Origin: Leishmania martiniquensis
Lineage: Eukaryota; Euglenozoa; Kinetoplastea; Trypanosomatida; Trypanosomatidae
DNA length: 64,000 bases
Assembly: GCF_017916325.1 (NCBI RefSeq)
Contig: NC_090171.1
Coordinates: 1,157,501-1,221,500 of the forward strand
Direction: 5' to 3'
Shown: positions 51,339 to 60,499 of the stretch, in pieces
Layout: each line of letters begins with the position of its first letter
Position numbering within the stretch: the stretch's first letter is position 1
The notes under the pieces: generated by a model
The model's database searches: none
What the model was told of the DNA's origin: nothing
What the model saw: only the letters and a program-made list of their open reading frames with translations
Position numbers and translations under genes: made by a program

Positions 51339-52182
51339 GATTCCAACTGTGCTTCTCTGTTATGCGTGCAGGCGAGAGTCATCGGGGCATATTTTTTTTC
51401 GTCGACGTGGCAGGTGACAGGTGCCATGAGGAGGGCGGTGGCGGTGGGGGAGGGGATGCAGCAGGAGCCGCGCAAGAGGGCAGGAGGAAAGGGAGGAAGG
51501 AAAAAACGGTGGGCATTCTCAATGATGCAGAAAACTTGATCACATGCGCCAGAAGCACTCAAGTGCTTCAAGGTTAGGCTCATGGTGAGAGCCCCGCATG
51601 AAGGGCGAGAGCGCCCCCTAATACAGCGCGCACAACGACCCGCGGCGGACACGCACGCCTAGGCGGGTGGGTTACTCGACGATCCCTTCAGCGGGTACCC
51701 CACGCCCACGTCCCGACGGCGTGATGGTGCTGCCCAGCGCCCCCCCCTCCCCCTCGATGATTGGGGGCCTCGGCTGCGCGTCTTCACTCTCTCTTTGGGG
51801 ATTCGAATGAAATGGGGCGGCAAAAAGAAAACCAAAACGAAAAGAAGCGCACGGGGAGTCAAAGCGATGGGGGGAGGGACCGCGGCACCGGCCACGGCGG
51901 CTGGCGCGTCAAGTGCTCCCCGACACACGCACGCGCGCACACACACACCTCCCCCATTGCCAACTGCATGCGATCCACCCCCTCACTGTCGTCAGAAAAC
52001 TCAGCATCACGCAACCACATTCACGTGCGACAAGGCCACCCGGTCGCTCAAACGAGCTGGGGTGGCTGGCACGCTGTGTCTGTCTGTGTGTGTGAGACAG
52101 TACGGGCGCGAAGGAAGGAGCCAGAGAGATGGCCGGGGTCTTAGGCGAGGTCTGCGCATCTGCGTAGCTACGACGCGGCGTC
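51339..52182. other. Intergenic spacer between the two eS24 copies
   Basis: Bases 51339-51452 and 51583-52182 belong to the duplicated units. The 130 bp at 51453-51582 are unique. Confidence 0.6.
51357..51358 (-). promoter_or_regulatory. Predicted spliced-leader acceptor AG for eS24 copy A
   Basis: First AG after the pyrimidine-rich sense stretch upstream. It leaves an 18-nt 5' UTR without ATG and is shared exactly with copy B. Confidence 0.5.
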
Positions 52183-52596
52183 TTACTTCTTCTTGGACGC
52201 CTGCTTGCCCTTCGCCTTCCCGCGCAGCTTCTTGTTGCGGTTGCGGCGCTCCTTCACCGACTTGCGGGCCGGTAGGCGAGCCTTGCCGAAGCCCATGCGG
52301 GTCTTGCGGTAGTTGGGCTCATAGCGCTTCAGGGACGCGAGGTTATCGTAGATCAGGCCAAAGCCGGTGGTCCTGCCGCCGCCAAACTTCGTCTTGAAGC
52401 CGAAGAGAGACACCTGGTTCTCATCCGGCACCTTGTACAGCGTGGCCAGCTTCTTCCGGATCAGCTGCGTCGGCACGGTGCCGCACCAGTGCGGGTGGCT
52501 TACCTCCACGATGAACTGCTTGCGGTTGAGGAGCTTGTTCACCTTGAACTGGGAGGTGCGGATGGACACCTCCGCTTTCTTCTTCTGAAAGACCAT
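52183..52596 (-). CDS. RPS24: 40S ribosomal protein eS24, copy B
   Basis: 137 residues from ATG 52596, the same protein and DNA as copy A (50925-51338). It sits upstream in the transcript, so the two mRNAs are produced from one precursor. The SL acceptor at 52615-52616 corresponds to copy A. It is a component of the 40S ribosomal subunit. Confidence 0.95.
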   Translation of the reverse strand: MVFQKKKAEVSIRTSQFKVNKLLNRKQFIVEVSHPHWCGTVPTQLIRKKLATLYKVPDENQVSLFGFKTKFGGGRTTGFGLIYDNLASLKRYEPNYRKTRMGFGKARLPARKSVKERRNRNKKLRGKAKGKQASKKK

Positions 52597-53782
52597 GATT
52601 CCAACTGTGCTTCTCTGTTATGCGTGCAGGCGAGAGTCATCGGGGCATATTTTTTTTCGTCGACGTGGCAGGTGACAGGTGCCATGAGGAGGGCGGTGGC
52701 GGTGGGGGAGAGAGAGTTTGAGGAGACGAAGCAGAGCAAATATCGCGGAGATGAGAAGGGTGTCGGTGGGTGAGCGAAGAGGAGAGCGACTCCAGTGGCG
52801 CGTCGGCGTCGCCAACACCGCCTCGAGCCACGCTCTCCTACCCTGCCGAGGTGAGATGGGACAGTGATGGAGAGTGCGCTGACCATCGAGCAGGGCAGGG
52901 AGGGCGCAGCCTTGCGACTGAATGCTGAAGAAGCGTCTTAACGTAGAACCGCATGTACGCTCCACAGCCACGCGGCAAATCATGCGAAGATGATCCCGGA
53001 CTTTGTTGTGTGTGAAGCGCGCGCGAAGAGATGAGGTGGAGGGGGGGGCGCCGTTGCTGGTACCTGAGCTGCACAACCAGCTTACACTCCCAAGCAATTC
53101 CTCTCCTCCTTCTCCACTGCCCCGCTATGGTGTCCCGACCAGACGTACTTCGCAAGGGGCACTCCGCTTTTTCCTTTTGCGGGTGTCGCATTGTCGTCAT
53201 GATATCACGCCAAGCACAGCCGCTTTGGGCCTCCGCTTTTCGCCATGAGAGCTTCCCCATGGCATCTGAGCACACCCCCCATACACTCACGCACTCAGAG
53301 ACCGCACACCCACTTTTCTTCTGGTTTCTGCGGAATCGCTAATGAGCATGAGGCGCTGCGCGGCCAGAGGAAGATTCGTGTACCGAACGATGACGTATGC
53401 GTGTAACAGGGCAGCTGGCGCACCAAAACAGGGGCAGAGAGTGCGGGATGCTGGTGAAGAGAAGGACGGCGAAGGGCGACAGACAAAACGAAGGAGAGGG
53501 GAGAAGGGAGCGGGAGGAATTTCCCCGAGTAGCGATGACAGCAATCGCACACACCAACGGAGCACACACCGAAAAAAAAACAGTCTATACTCAGCGATCT
53601 GCACATGCTGAGCGCTTTTCGTTTACATCAGGAGGCGGAAAGGCGAACATAAAGAGTGCGCGCGTGTGCGTGCGGGGAGGCACTTGAAGACAGAATCGAA
53701 GAGCCGAAAGAGGAATGGGGTGAAGGAGGAGGGGGGCGGTCGGCCACTGTCGAAGGGGGGAGGCGGCAGCTAGCCGCGCGTG
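52597..53782. other. Intergenic region between CFAP65-like and eS24 copy B
   Basis: No supported gene. Bases 52597-52710 belong to duplication unit B; the rest is unique 3' UTR-type sequence. Confidence 0.5.
52615..52616 (-). promoter_or_regulatory. Predicted spliced-leader acceptor AG for eS24 copy B
   Basis: Same context as the copy A acceptor, offset by 1258 bp. Confidence 0.5.
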
Positions 53783-56700
53783 TCAAACGGCAGCGACGGC
53801 CTCGGCAAGCGTGCTGCGGAGAAGCTCTTCGAGTACTTCTTCCGCTACCACGGCAGAGCTGGGGTTTCCCCCACTCGGCGCTGCCACTACTGCTTCCCGT
53901 GTAGCGGCAGGCAATCCTTTTGCGTTGGCGGCCTTCGCGGCATGCAACACTCGCATGGTGGCGTACGTGGCGTGACGAGGGGGAGACAGGGCTGTGAAGG
54001 AGCTCTGAACGGCAGGCGCAGCGACGACGGAGCGGATGATCTCATCCAGCACACCTTTTACTAGCCTTACCTCCGTCGTCGTCGCAGGGGTTTCGGTGGT
54101 CTGCGGGACGGCGGGCGCGTGTGTGCATGAAGACATCGGGTCAACATGGCTACTGTAGAAAACGGGTGCGTAGGCGGTATCAAGCTTCTCCGATCCGTAC
54201 AGGGCCTCGTAATCGTCCCGTGGCATCACGCGCGCTTGCAAAAGCAGGCTGAGCGACGCGGCGCGACTGCCGCCTTGACGCGAGGGGCTAGTGCCAGGGC
54301 GCGGTGCCGCCGTACCATGGCGGCCTGGGCGACCTCCACTGGCCCCGCGCGGCTTTTCGTGCTCGTCGCGCGCCGCGGTGCAAGGCACTACGGCACATGT
54401 CATGAGTCGCTCCAGCACTTGACTAGTACTGCCTGCGTAGAAAAGTACTTTGAGTGCATGCTGCTCGCCGGGCTGCAGGATGCCTTCAGAGGGATGCACC
54501 ACGGCCTGCGCGTCCCCCCGCTGCGGGCGATCGGGGTGCCAGGCATAGCGCATGGCAGTCGGAGAGTCGGCAGAAAGCTGAAGTGTGCATGTGCGCCTGC
54601 AGAGTGCAAAATATGGGACGGCGCCAAGCGTGCAGACGTCGTCAGACAGGAAAGCAGGGTGCACACGTGCGGCGAGGGCAGGCAGGACGGCAGGGACGTG
54701 CATCAGCGCGTGATCCATCCACTGCAACACCGAAGTCGCCGCCACCTTGTGTGGGTGGTAGCCGCTGCCGATCAGATCAACGTAATAGCCCTCTCCCTGC
54801 ACCGTCTGCACCAGCACGCTCACGCGGTACTCTCTTGCCTCTAGCGGCCTAAAGTAGAAGCCTATTTGCACGGTACCGCGCGGCGCAACGATGCCCTTCG
54901 GGTCGGCGCACTGAAACACAGGAAACCCGTAGTTCCCACGCGCGTGCTCCTGCAGCTCCGCCAAGTCGATCGAGTACTCGACAGCCTCGTCGAACGGGTT
55001 CGTCGCCGTGACGAACTGCAGCGGCGGCTCCATGTCACCTAGGGCCACTGGCATCAGCTCATACACTCTCTGGTGGTGGAAATTTAACGCACGCACCTCA
55101 GCGGGCAGAGTGCGTCCTTCCAGCACCACGACGACGCGCCGCTCACCGCGGCCGACGCGCAGCAGCATGGGCAGTCGATGCACACCCACCTCGTCGTGTA
55201 TGTAACGCACTTCCAGATGTATGGTCTGTCCAACATCGATGCTGCCCTGCTGCGGCGCCACCGTCACGATCCCTCGATCAATGATGTGGTACAAATTTTC
55301 GAGCTCTGTGTTTTCCAGGCACCAGTTCTCTGTGTTTGCCTCATGCTCAGTAGGCAGCATCACATCAAACGGCGCCGGGCAGTCTCCGGTGTTCTTGAGG
55401 CTCACCGTGAGGCAGACGGCGCTGTCGCCCTCATGCGCTACGCCAAGATCCATTGAGATCGGCTCCAATCCGCTGACGTAGTGCTGGAACGAGGCGTTCA
55501 CGGCCTTGCTGCTGTCCTCCGGTTCCGCAGCCGCCGTGGCGAGCTGCGCGTTCACCGCGTTGAGGCTGAGCTGCTGCCATGCCAGCGGCCGCGCCACGCC
55601 TGGGAGGTCGACGTCCACCACCTGCACTGCCGGGTGCGCAGCCCGCATGCGCCAGCGGCAGTGGGGGTGCCGTTCGGCCTCCTCTGTGGTTAGCGCGCTT
55701 GGCACGCCGTCGAAGATGGTGGACAAACCGCCAACAACAGCGTAGATGATGAGCTCCGTCAGGCCTGGCGCAGGCTGCGCCGCCGCGAGCACCGTTGTGT
55801 GCGTGCGCGCTGGTAAGACACCGCGACTATTGTGAAAACGCGGCACCACCGCCGCCGCAGCTCCTGGCTTGTCGGCTTGTATCAGCATGCCACGCACATC
55901 GTACTGCACATCGCAGTAGCCACTGTTGTACAGCGTGAGGGCGGCTTGCTGCTCTCGCGTGTCAGCGGCCTCGCCAATGTCGATGATCCGCGGCTCCATT
56001 TCAACGTCGGGGTACACACCTTCGCCGCGCATGCGCAGCCGCTGGCAGTACTGCAGTTGCTTTGCGCTCGGCGCCGTCGCTTCCTCGGCACCGGCTTGCA
56101 CGTACAGCTGTAGGAAGCCCTCGAACACGCCAGGCTGCTGTGGACTGAAGAAGAGTGTTACGGGAAGCCGCGCGCCGCCGGGCACCAGCCCGCGTTCCGG
56201 TTCCATGCGAAGCACCCCGAGAAGCTCTGCTGACGGGCAGAAGTGGAACTCTACCGGCAGCACGGTCGGGTTGCGCACCGACGCGCGCAGCTTCGCTTCT
56301 CCCGAGACGCAGCTTGGCGCGAGTACGATCATGCTCAGTGGCACGGTCACGTCCGCGCCGGCCTGGCGAAATTGTAGCTGCGGGAGGCAAACCTCACCGA
56401 AGAGGGGGAGGTACGTGGTGTCTGCGGAAGCTGCCAGGGCAGCGGGCGCGGAGTGCGACAGGTTTGAATTCCAAGCAATCCTGGCGGCCGCCGCGTACTG
56501 CGCCATGTCTCTGGGGCTGAATTTCACTACAAGCAGCTGGTGGCTCAGAGCTGGCACCACGCCCGCGGTCGGGTAGACCGAGAACACAGCCTCGCCCACC
56601 TCGCCAGCCTCTTGCTGCGCCGCCGCTGCCGCGGTTGCTCTCTCCGGTGCGACAGGCTCCGTCGTCGGTGGTGCGACGACTGCGCTCACCTGCTTGAGCA

Positions 56701-58927
56701 TGATGCCAACTACCTCGTAGGGAACCGGCGTCGCAGCCTTGTTCTGGAACGCTATAATTTGGTAAGAGGAGCCACCGAGATGGCACGCCGGTAGGGACAC
56801 CTGATGTGCGAGACTCATACGGCTGCATGCGCTCTCCTGCTGCTGTGACTTTTGCTTGGCTGACGCAAAGCCAGTAGCACTGGCACTCGTGCAAGTAACA
56901 GTGAAGCACTGAGGCGGCATCACGCACGCGTCCGGCGCCAAGTAGAAGGCGGACATGGACTCATAGTTCACATAGCACTCCAACGTGCAGGCGGCCGGTA
57001 GCTCGTCGCTCACGGTGCTGTTGCACTGGAGCTGAAAGACGGCAGAGCCGTTCGGGGGGACAACCTGCTGCACGGGTACTACCGCGTACGGGCACGTGGA
57101 CAGTGCGGGCAGGCTCCAGGTAGCCAAAGCGGCCACATCGGATGTATTCATGACCGTCACCAGCTGCCCACGCGAGTCGCTGCCGCTCTTGCGACCGCCA
57201 CCAAACATGTAGAGAGGCTTTGCATCCATGCCGAAGGGTGTGTCGATGGAGACGTTGCCGTTGGCTGTCTCCAAGCTGCGCAGCGGCACGCGTACTCTGC
57301 GTTTCGCTCCACGCATGACACCTCCGGGGCCGCGGACGTCTTCTTCGATGCGTCGCCAAGTTTCTAACGCTGATGGTGTCACCGTGTCGCGCCGGCTTCC
57401 GTGCTGGGCATTTCCCGGCCATGCGCCTGTCAACTTGCCCCCGGCTGCTGCTGTCGCCACGGCAGCAAGGTTTGCCAGTTTCTCTGGGGTAAGCAGCCCT
57501 AAGCCCCGCTCCATTCGCAGTTGCGCCGCCTCCACGTCCGCAAGCGTCAGCGTCGGCGGCCGCTGAGCGCTATTATAGGCACCGCCGAGCACATCAATCC
57601 CCAATACGTCCTTTGCACCCTCGATGAGCAGGAAGAGTCGACGGTAGTAAAGGATAGGGTGCGTCGGCTGGAAGGTGATGGCTACCTGCAGGCTCGACTG
57701 TGCTGCGACAACACCGCTGTGAGGCACCACAGTAAAGGCCGCTCCAGGCAACGTATTCATCCACGTGAAGAGGGCGTCCGTTGCCGACGTGTTTCGCAGC
57801 ATGACGTGACGTGTGCGCCGCTTCACGTCTGGCATGCGCTCCAGGTCGACCGCCTCGTAGTCGAGGCTGCTGGCGGACGCCGTCACGCGAGGACCAAGCG
57901 TCGTTCCGCTGAGCTCCACCTGCAATGAATTTCCATGCTCGCAATCAATCTGAAAGGTGTTGAAGCTCATCACCCCGGGGCTGCTCGGGGTGTAGTAGAT
58001 GCGCACCGGCTGCACCGCATCACGCGGCACGAGAAAGGCACTGTCGTCGTTGGGGTTGTCTTGCTCCATCGTTGCTTTTCCCTCGACGATGAAGCGGAAG
58101 GGACACATGAGGCTCTCGTCCACCCGCCGAATCCGAACCGACGCGGGCACCGACGAGGGGTTGTGCAGGTGGATCACCTTACTGCAGCTGTTAACGCTGC
58201 TGTTCTGCTGGGCCTCCAACATCTGCACCACCAACGTTCCCTCCTCCGACGTTGGCTCTTGGAAGCAGATGTACGGGTGCTTACCAATGCCCGATATCCT
58301 AAGGGTGGCGATTACATCGTTCATTCCACTCAGCCGGCACACGGCCTCCGCCACCATTGTGCACCCCTCCGTTGGCGTGAAGAGGAGTGTAATATGCATA
58401 GTCTCTCCCTCATCCAGCATGGCGTGAACAGGCAGAATGCAGAACGGCGCCGATACCTCCCAGCTGAACTCGACCGGAGCCGTGCCACTGTTCTGCACCT
58501 GCACCTGCGCGTGCGCAGTGGCGCCGACGGCACAGTAGCCAAAGTCGTGGCTGGACGGCAGCGTCAACTTTGCGTACGGCGTAAGACAGTCAAGCTGCAC
58601 CTGAAAGGAGCCTCGGCCCTCTACAGTGATGGTGAAGGCGTCGTGCAGTTCCACCAGCTCTGTGGGGCGGAAGGAGATGGCAATCTCGTGAGACACGCCG
58701 CTGCTCAGCATGATCGGCTCCGGAAAAGGTGCCATGAAGGTCGTGCGGTTCACTGGAAGGGAAAGCTGAATCGTCTGTGAGACACGGTCAATATTTCGGA
58801 TGAGAATCTTGCGCGTATACTCCTTGCCAGGCTCCCACCCCTTCCAGGTGATGCTGTCTACACAGTCTACCCCGAGCGCTCGCCTTCGCAGCTCGCGGCG
58901 CTTTTTTCTGGCGGACTGCTCTGCCAT
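53783..58927 (-). CDS. CFAP65: CFAP65-like axonemal protein with ASH/MSP repeats
   Basis: 1714 residues from ATG 58927. It opens with a basic stretch (ARKKRRELRRRALGVD) and then SITWKGWEPGKEYTRKILIRN, a CFAP65-type N-terminal signature. Several ASH/MSP immunoglobulin-like domains follow. Examples are SHDFGYCAVGATAHAQVQVQN (~residue 130), EAVDLERMPDVKRRTRHVMLRN (~375) and later DLGVAHEGDSAVCLTVSLKN and MPVALGDMEPPLQFVTATN blocks. Length is near that of human CFAP65 (about 1900). CFAP65 is a central-pair or peri-axonemal protein needed for flagellar motility. The longer frame upstream has only GTG, and no ATG lies between the predicted acceptor (59133-59134) and 58927. The last ~170 residues are low-complexity. 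Confidence 0.88.
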   Translation of the reverse strand: MAEQSARKKRRELRRRALGVDCVDSITWKGWEPGKEYTRKILIRNIDRVSQTIQLSLPVNRTTFMAPFPEPIMLSSGVSHEIAISFRPTELVELHDAFTITVEGRGSFQVQLDCLTPYAKLTLPSSHDFGYCAVGATAHAQVQVQNSGTAPVEFSWEVSAPFCILPVHAMLDEGETMHITLLFTPTEGCTMVAEAVCRLSGMNDVIATLRISGIGKHPYICFQEPTSEEGTLVVQMLEAQQNSSVNSCSKVIHLHNPSSVPASVRIRRVDESLMCPFRFIVEGKATMEQDNPNDDSAFLVPRDAVQPVRIYYTPSSPGVMSFNTFQIDCEHGNSLQVELSGTTLGPRVTASASSLDYEAVDLERMPDVKRRTRHVMLRNTSATDALFTWMNTLPGAAFTVVPHSGVVAAQSSLQVAITFQPTHPILYYRRLFLLIEGAKDVLGIDVLGGAYNSAQRPPTLTLADVEAAQLRMERGLGLLTPEKLANLAAVATAAAGGKLTGAWPGNAQHGSRRDTVTPSALETWRRIEEDVRGPGGVMRGAKRRVRVPLRSLETANGNVSIDTPFGMDAKPLYMFGGGRKSGSDSRGQLVTVMNTSDVAALATWSLPALSTCPYAVVPVQQVVPPNGSAVFQLQCNSTVSDELPAACTLECYVNYESMSAFYLAPDACVMPPQCFTVTCTSASATGFASAKQKSQQQESACSRMSLAHQVSLPACHLGGSSYQIIAFQNKAATPVPYEVVGIMLKQVSAVVAPPTTEPVAPERATAAAAAQQEAGEVGEAVFSVYPTAGVVPALSHQLLVVKFSPRDMAQYAAAARIAWNSNLSHSAPAALAASADTTYLPLFGEVCLPQLQFRQAGADVTVPLSMIVLAPSCVSGEAKLRASVRNPTVLPVEFHFCPSAELLGVLRMEPERGLVPGGARLPVTLFFSPQQPGVFEGFLQLYVQAGAEEATAPSAKQLQYCQRLRMRGEGVYPDVEMEPRIIDIGEAADTREQQAALTLYNSGYCDVQYDVRGMLIQADKPGAAAAVVPRFHNSRGVLPARTHTTVLAAAQPAPGLTELIIYAVVGGLSTIFDGVPSALTTEEAERHPHCRWRMRAAHPAVQVVDVDLPGVARPLAWQQLSLNAVNAQLATAAAEPEDSSKAVNASFQHYVSGLEPISMDLGVAHEGDSAVCLTVSLKNTGDCPAPFDVMLPTEHEANTENWCLENTELENLYHIIDRGIVTVAPQQGSIDVGQTIHLEVRYIHDEVGVHRLPMLLRVGRGERRVVVVLEGRTLPAEVRALNFHHQRVYELMPVALGDMEPPLQFVTATNPFDEAVEYSIDLAELQEHARGNYGFPVFQCADPKGIVAPRGTVQIGFYFRPLEAREYRVSVLVQTVQGEGYYVDLIGSGYHPHKVAATSVLQWMDHALMHVPAVLPALAARVHPAFLSDDVCTLGAVPYFALCRRTCTLQLSADSPTAMRYAWHPDRPQRGDAQAVVHPSEGILQPGEQHALKVLFYAGSTSQVLERLMTCAVVPCTAARDEHEKPRGASGGRPGRHGTAAPRPGTSPSRQGGSRAASLSLLLQARVMPRDDYEALYGSEKLDTAYAPVFYSSHVDPMSSCTHAPAVPQTTETPATTTEVRLVKGVLDEIIRSVVAAPAVQSSFTALSPPRHATYATMRVLHAAKAANAKGLPAATREAVVAAPSGGNPSSAVVAEEVLEELLRSTLAEAVAAV

Positions 58928-59132
58928 CTTGCCGACGTCCCCCCGCAACCGACGGTGCGCGGGTATCCGGGTGGCTGTGCTGATAAGCTTATCCTTCGCC
59001 ACAGCACTCCCCACTGATGCGTCGCTGCAAAAGGGTACGACGAGGTCCTCCACTTGGATGCGTGCTCGCGCAGTGATGTCGGGCGGTACGCCTGCTTATC
59101 CACTTATGGAGCGTGAGCTCGCCCACCCCCTC

Positions 59133-59134
59133 CT
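59133..59134 (-). promoter_or_regulatory. Predicted spliced-leader acceptor AG for CFAP65-like gene
   Basis: A sense T10CTTC tract ends at this first AG. The 205-nt 5' UTR has no ATG before 58927, which fixes the start. A second possible acceptor is at 59025-59026. Confidence 0.45.
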
Positions 59135-59680
59135 TGAAGAAAAAAAAAACGTGCGCTACCCAATGCGCTGGCAAAGGAGTACAGACACGGAAGGAGGAGG
59201 AGGAGGGGTGAGGATAACTGGTGGAACACGAAAGGGAAGCAACGGGAGGGGCGAGGGGCACATTTGCCACCTGACAGGAGCCACGGAAAAGGGCGATCTC
59301 GCACAGCGAGAGAGTGCGTGGGTGGGGGGCGACGCCGCTCTTTACATATTCGATCGCTGGCCCGTCCCTTTCTGCGCCTCTTCATCGCGTCTCCTCGCAC
59401 TTCATCCAAAGTCTGTCTCACTAAGCTCTCAGCGACGAGCGCTCCGGTAGAGGGGACACATCCATCCATGAAGGCAGACTACACAACCGCCGCGGCGTGC
59501 TCTCTTTGCTACCCTCTTTTTTCTCGTTTCACTTTGGCTTCGATGCCTTCCCAACCACCTCAGGATGTGCGGGTCACCTCCCCGCGTGGTGCCACATGGG
59601 CCTCATACCCCCTTTCTTATATCAACGACCACCTCAGTGCCGGGGGGGTCGGCGGGCAAGATGGGGCTTGAGCTCGCTCA

Positions 59681-59708
59681 CGTCGAATCGTGTCGGCACG
59701 ACTCGACG
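59681..59708 (-). promoter_or_regulatory. Stable 12-bp stem-loop in the ABCG 3' region
   Basis: Arms 59681-59692 and 59697-59708 with a 4-nt loop. On the sense (minus) strand all 12 pairs form, one as G-U; on the plus strand that pair is an A-C mismatch. The fold therefore suits only the transcribed strand. Confidence 0.45.
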
Positions 59709-60298
59709 AATATGCGCACCCACTCACGGTTGTGTGTTTGTTGCTCTTCTTTAGCTGCGCTGCGTTGAGGCCGAGCGCAGCCCTCGACCTTCGGCGCCTG
59801 GGCTGTGCGTACGTGCGTGCATGTGCAGTGGAATGGCAGTGGAGCTGAAAAAGGCGCCCCAAAGCGTTGCACGGCCCACCGGTCCCTGGACAGCGCCCCG
59901 GTGTAGCGGAGGTCGATGCGCTGCGGTCGTCAACGCCCGTTCGCCGGCCTCGTTGTGGCAGAATGGTTGCGCTGAAAGCACAAAGGTAAACAGAAGAAAC
60001 GTTGTCGCCGCGTACAGAAAGCCCCCATCCCCATCCTCCCCACCGGACACATGTGAGTAGACGGGAGGGGAGGCTGAGAGGGACGGCGAGGCATCGAGAG
60101 GGGGAGAGCGAAAGGACAGAACAACAACAAAAGAGATGCGGCGCGCACAGCAGCAAACACAAGACGCAACAGCGCAAAGGCGTCAGGGGCCTCCCTCCCC
60201 CCTGCCTGAACGACCAGACACTAACCATCACAGAGGCAAATGATAGAAGGAGTGCGGCACAAGGGCCACACCCGCCATCGCTCATAATGCGGCAACGG

Positions 60299-60352
60299 TA
60301 CACACACATATATATATATAAACATATATGTGTGTATTGCGTGTGTGTGTGC
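60299..60352. repeat. CA/TA/TG microsatellite
   Basis: Direct reading of dinucleotide runs in the intergenic region. Confidence 0.8.
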
Positions 60353-60499
60353 GTGCCTGTATATAAAGGCGCAGACGAGAAAGAGGGGCAACCTGGATGC
60401 GCTAGAACACGCTCGCGTCGATAGCGCTCAAAGGTGGTACCATCGAGATGGGGACTGCAGCTGCCCTCCCCTCTTCGCCAACCTCCCTCTTTCCATCTT

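Larger units (their letters stand above)
50325..51452 (-). repeat. Tandem duplication unit A (eS24 gene with flanks)
   Basis: Bases 50325-51452 and 51583-52710 have the same sequence over 1128 bp wherever I compared them; the period is 1258 bp. They diverge at both ends: GAAG|TGGTGAGAG versus TCA|TGGTGAGAG at one, GGGGGAG|GGG versus GGGGGAG|AGA at the other. Confidence 0.85.
51583..52710 (-). repeat. Tandem duplication unit B (eS24 gene with flanks)
   Basis: Second copy of the 1128-bp unit at 50325-51452, direct orientation. It includes the 5' UTR, CDS and downstream 3' UTR. Confidence 0.85.
58928..60499. other. Intergenic region between ABCG and CFAP65-like genes
   Basis: No supported gene. 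It holds the hairpin at 59681-59708 and a TA/TG microsatellite near 60299-60352. Confidence 0.5.

Noticed and set aside
57935..58780. 281-codon plus-strand frame opposite CFAP65
   Set aside because: Antisense of the CFAP65-like gene; no recognisable domains.
59930..59990. Possible tRNA-like stretch near a TGGCAGAATGGTTGCG block
   Set aside because: No matching acceptor stem or T-loop could be assembled by eye.
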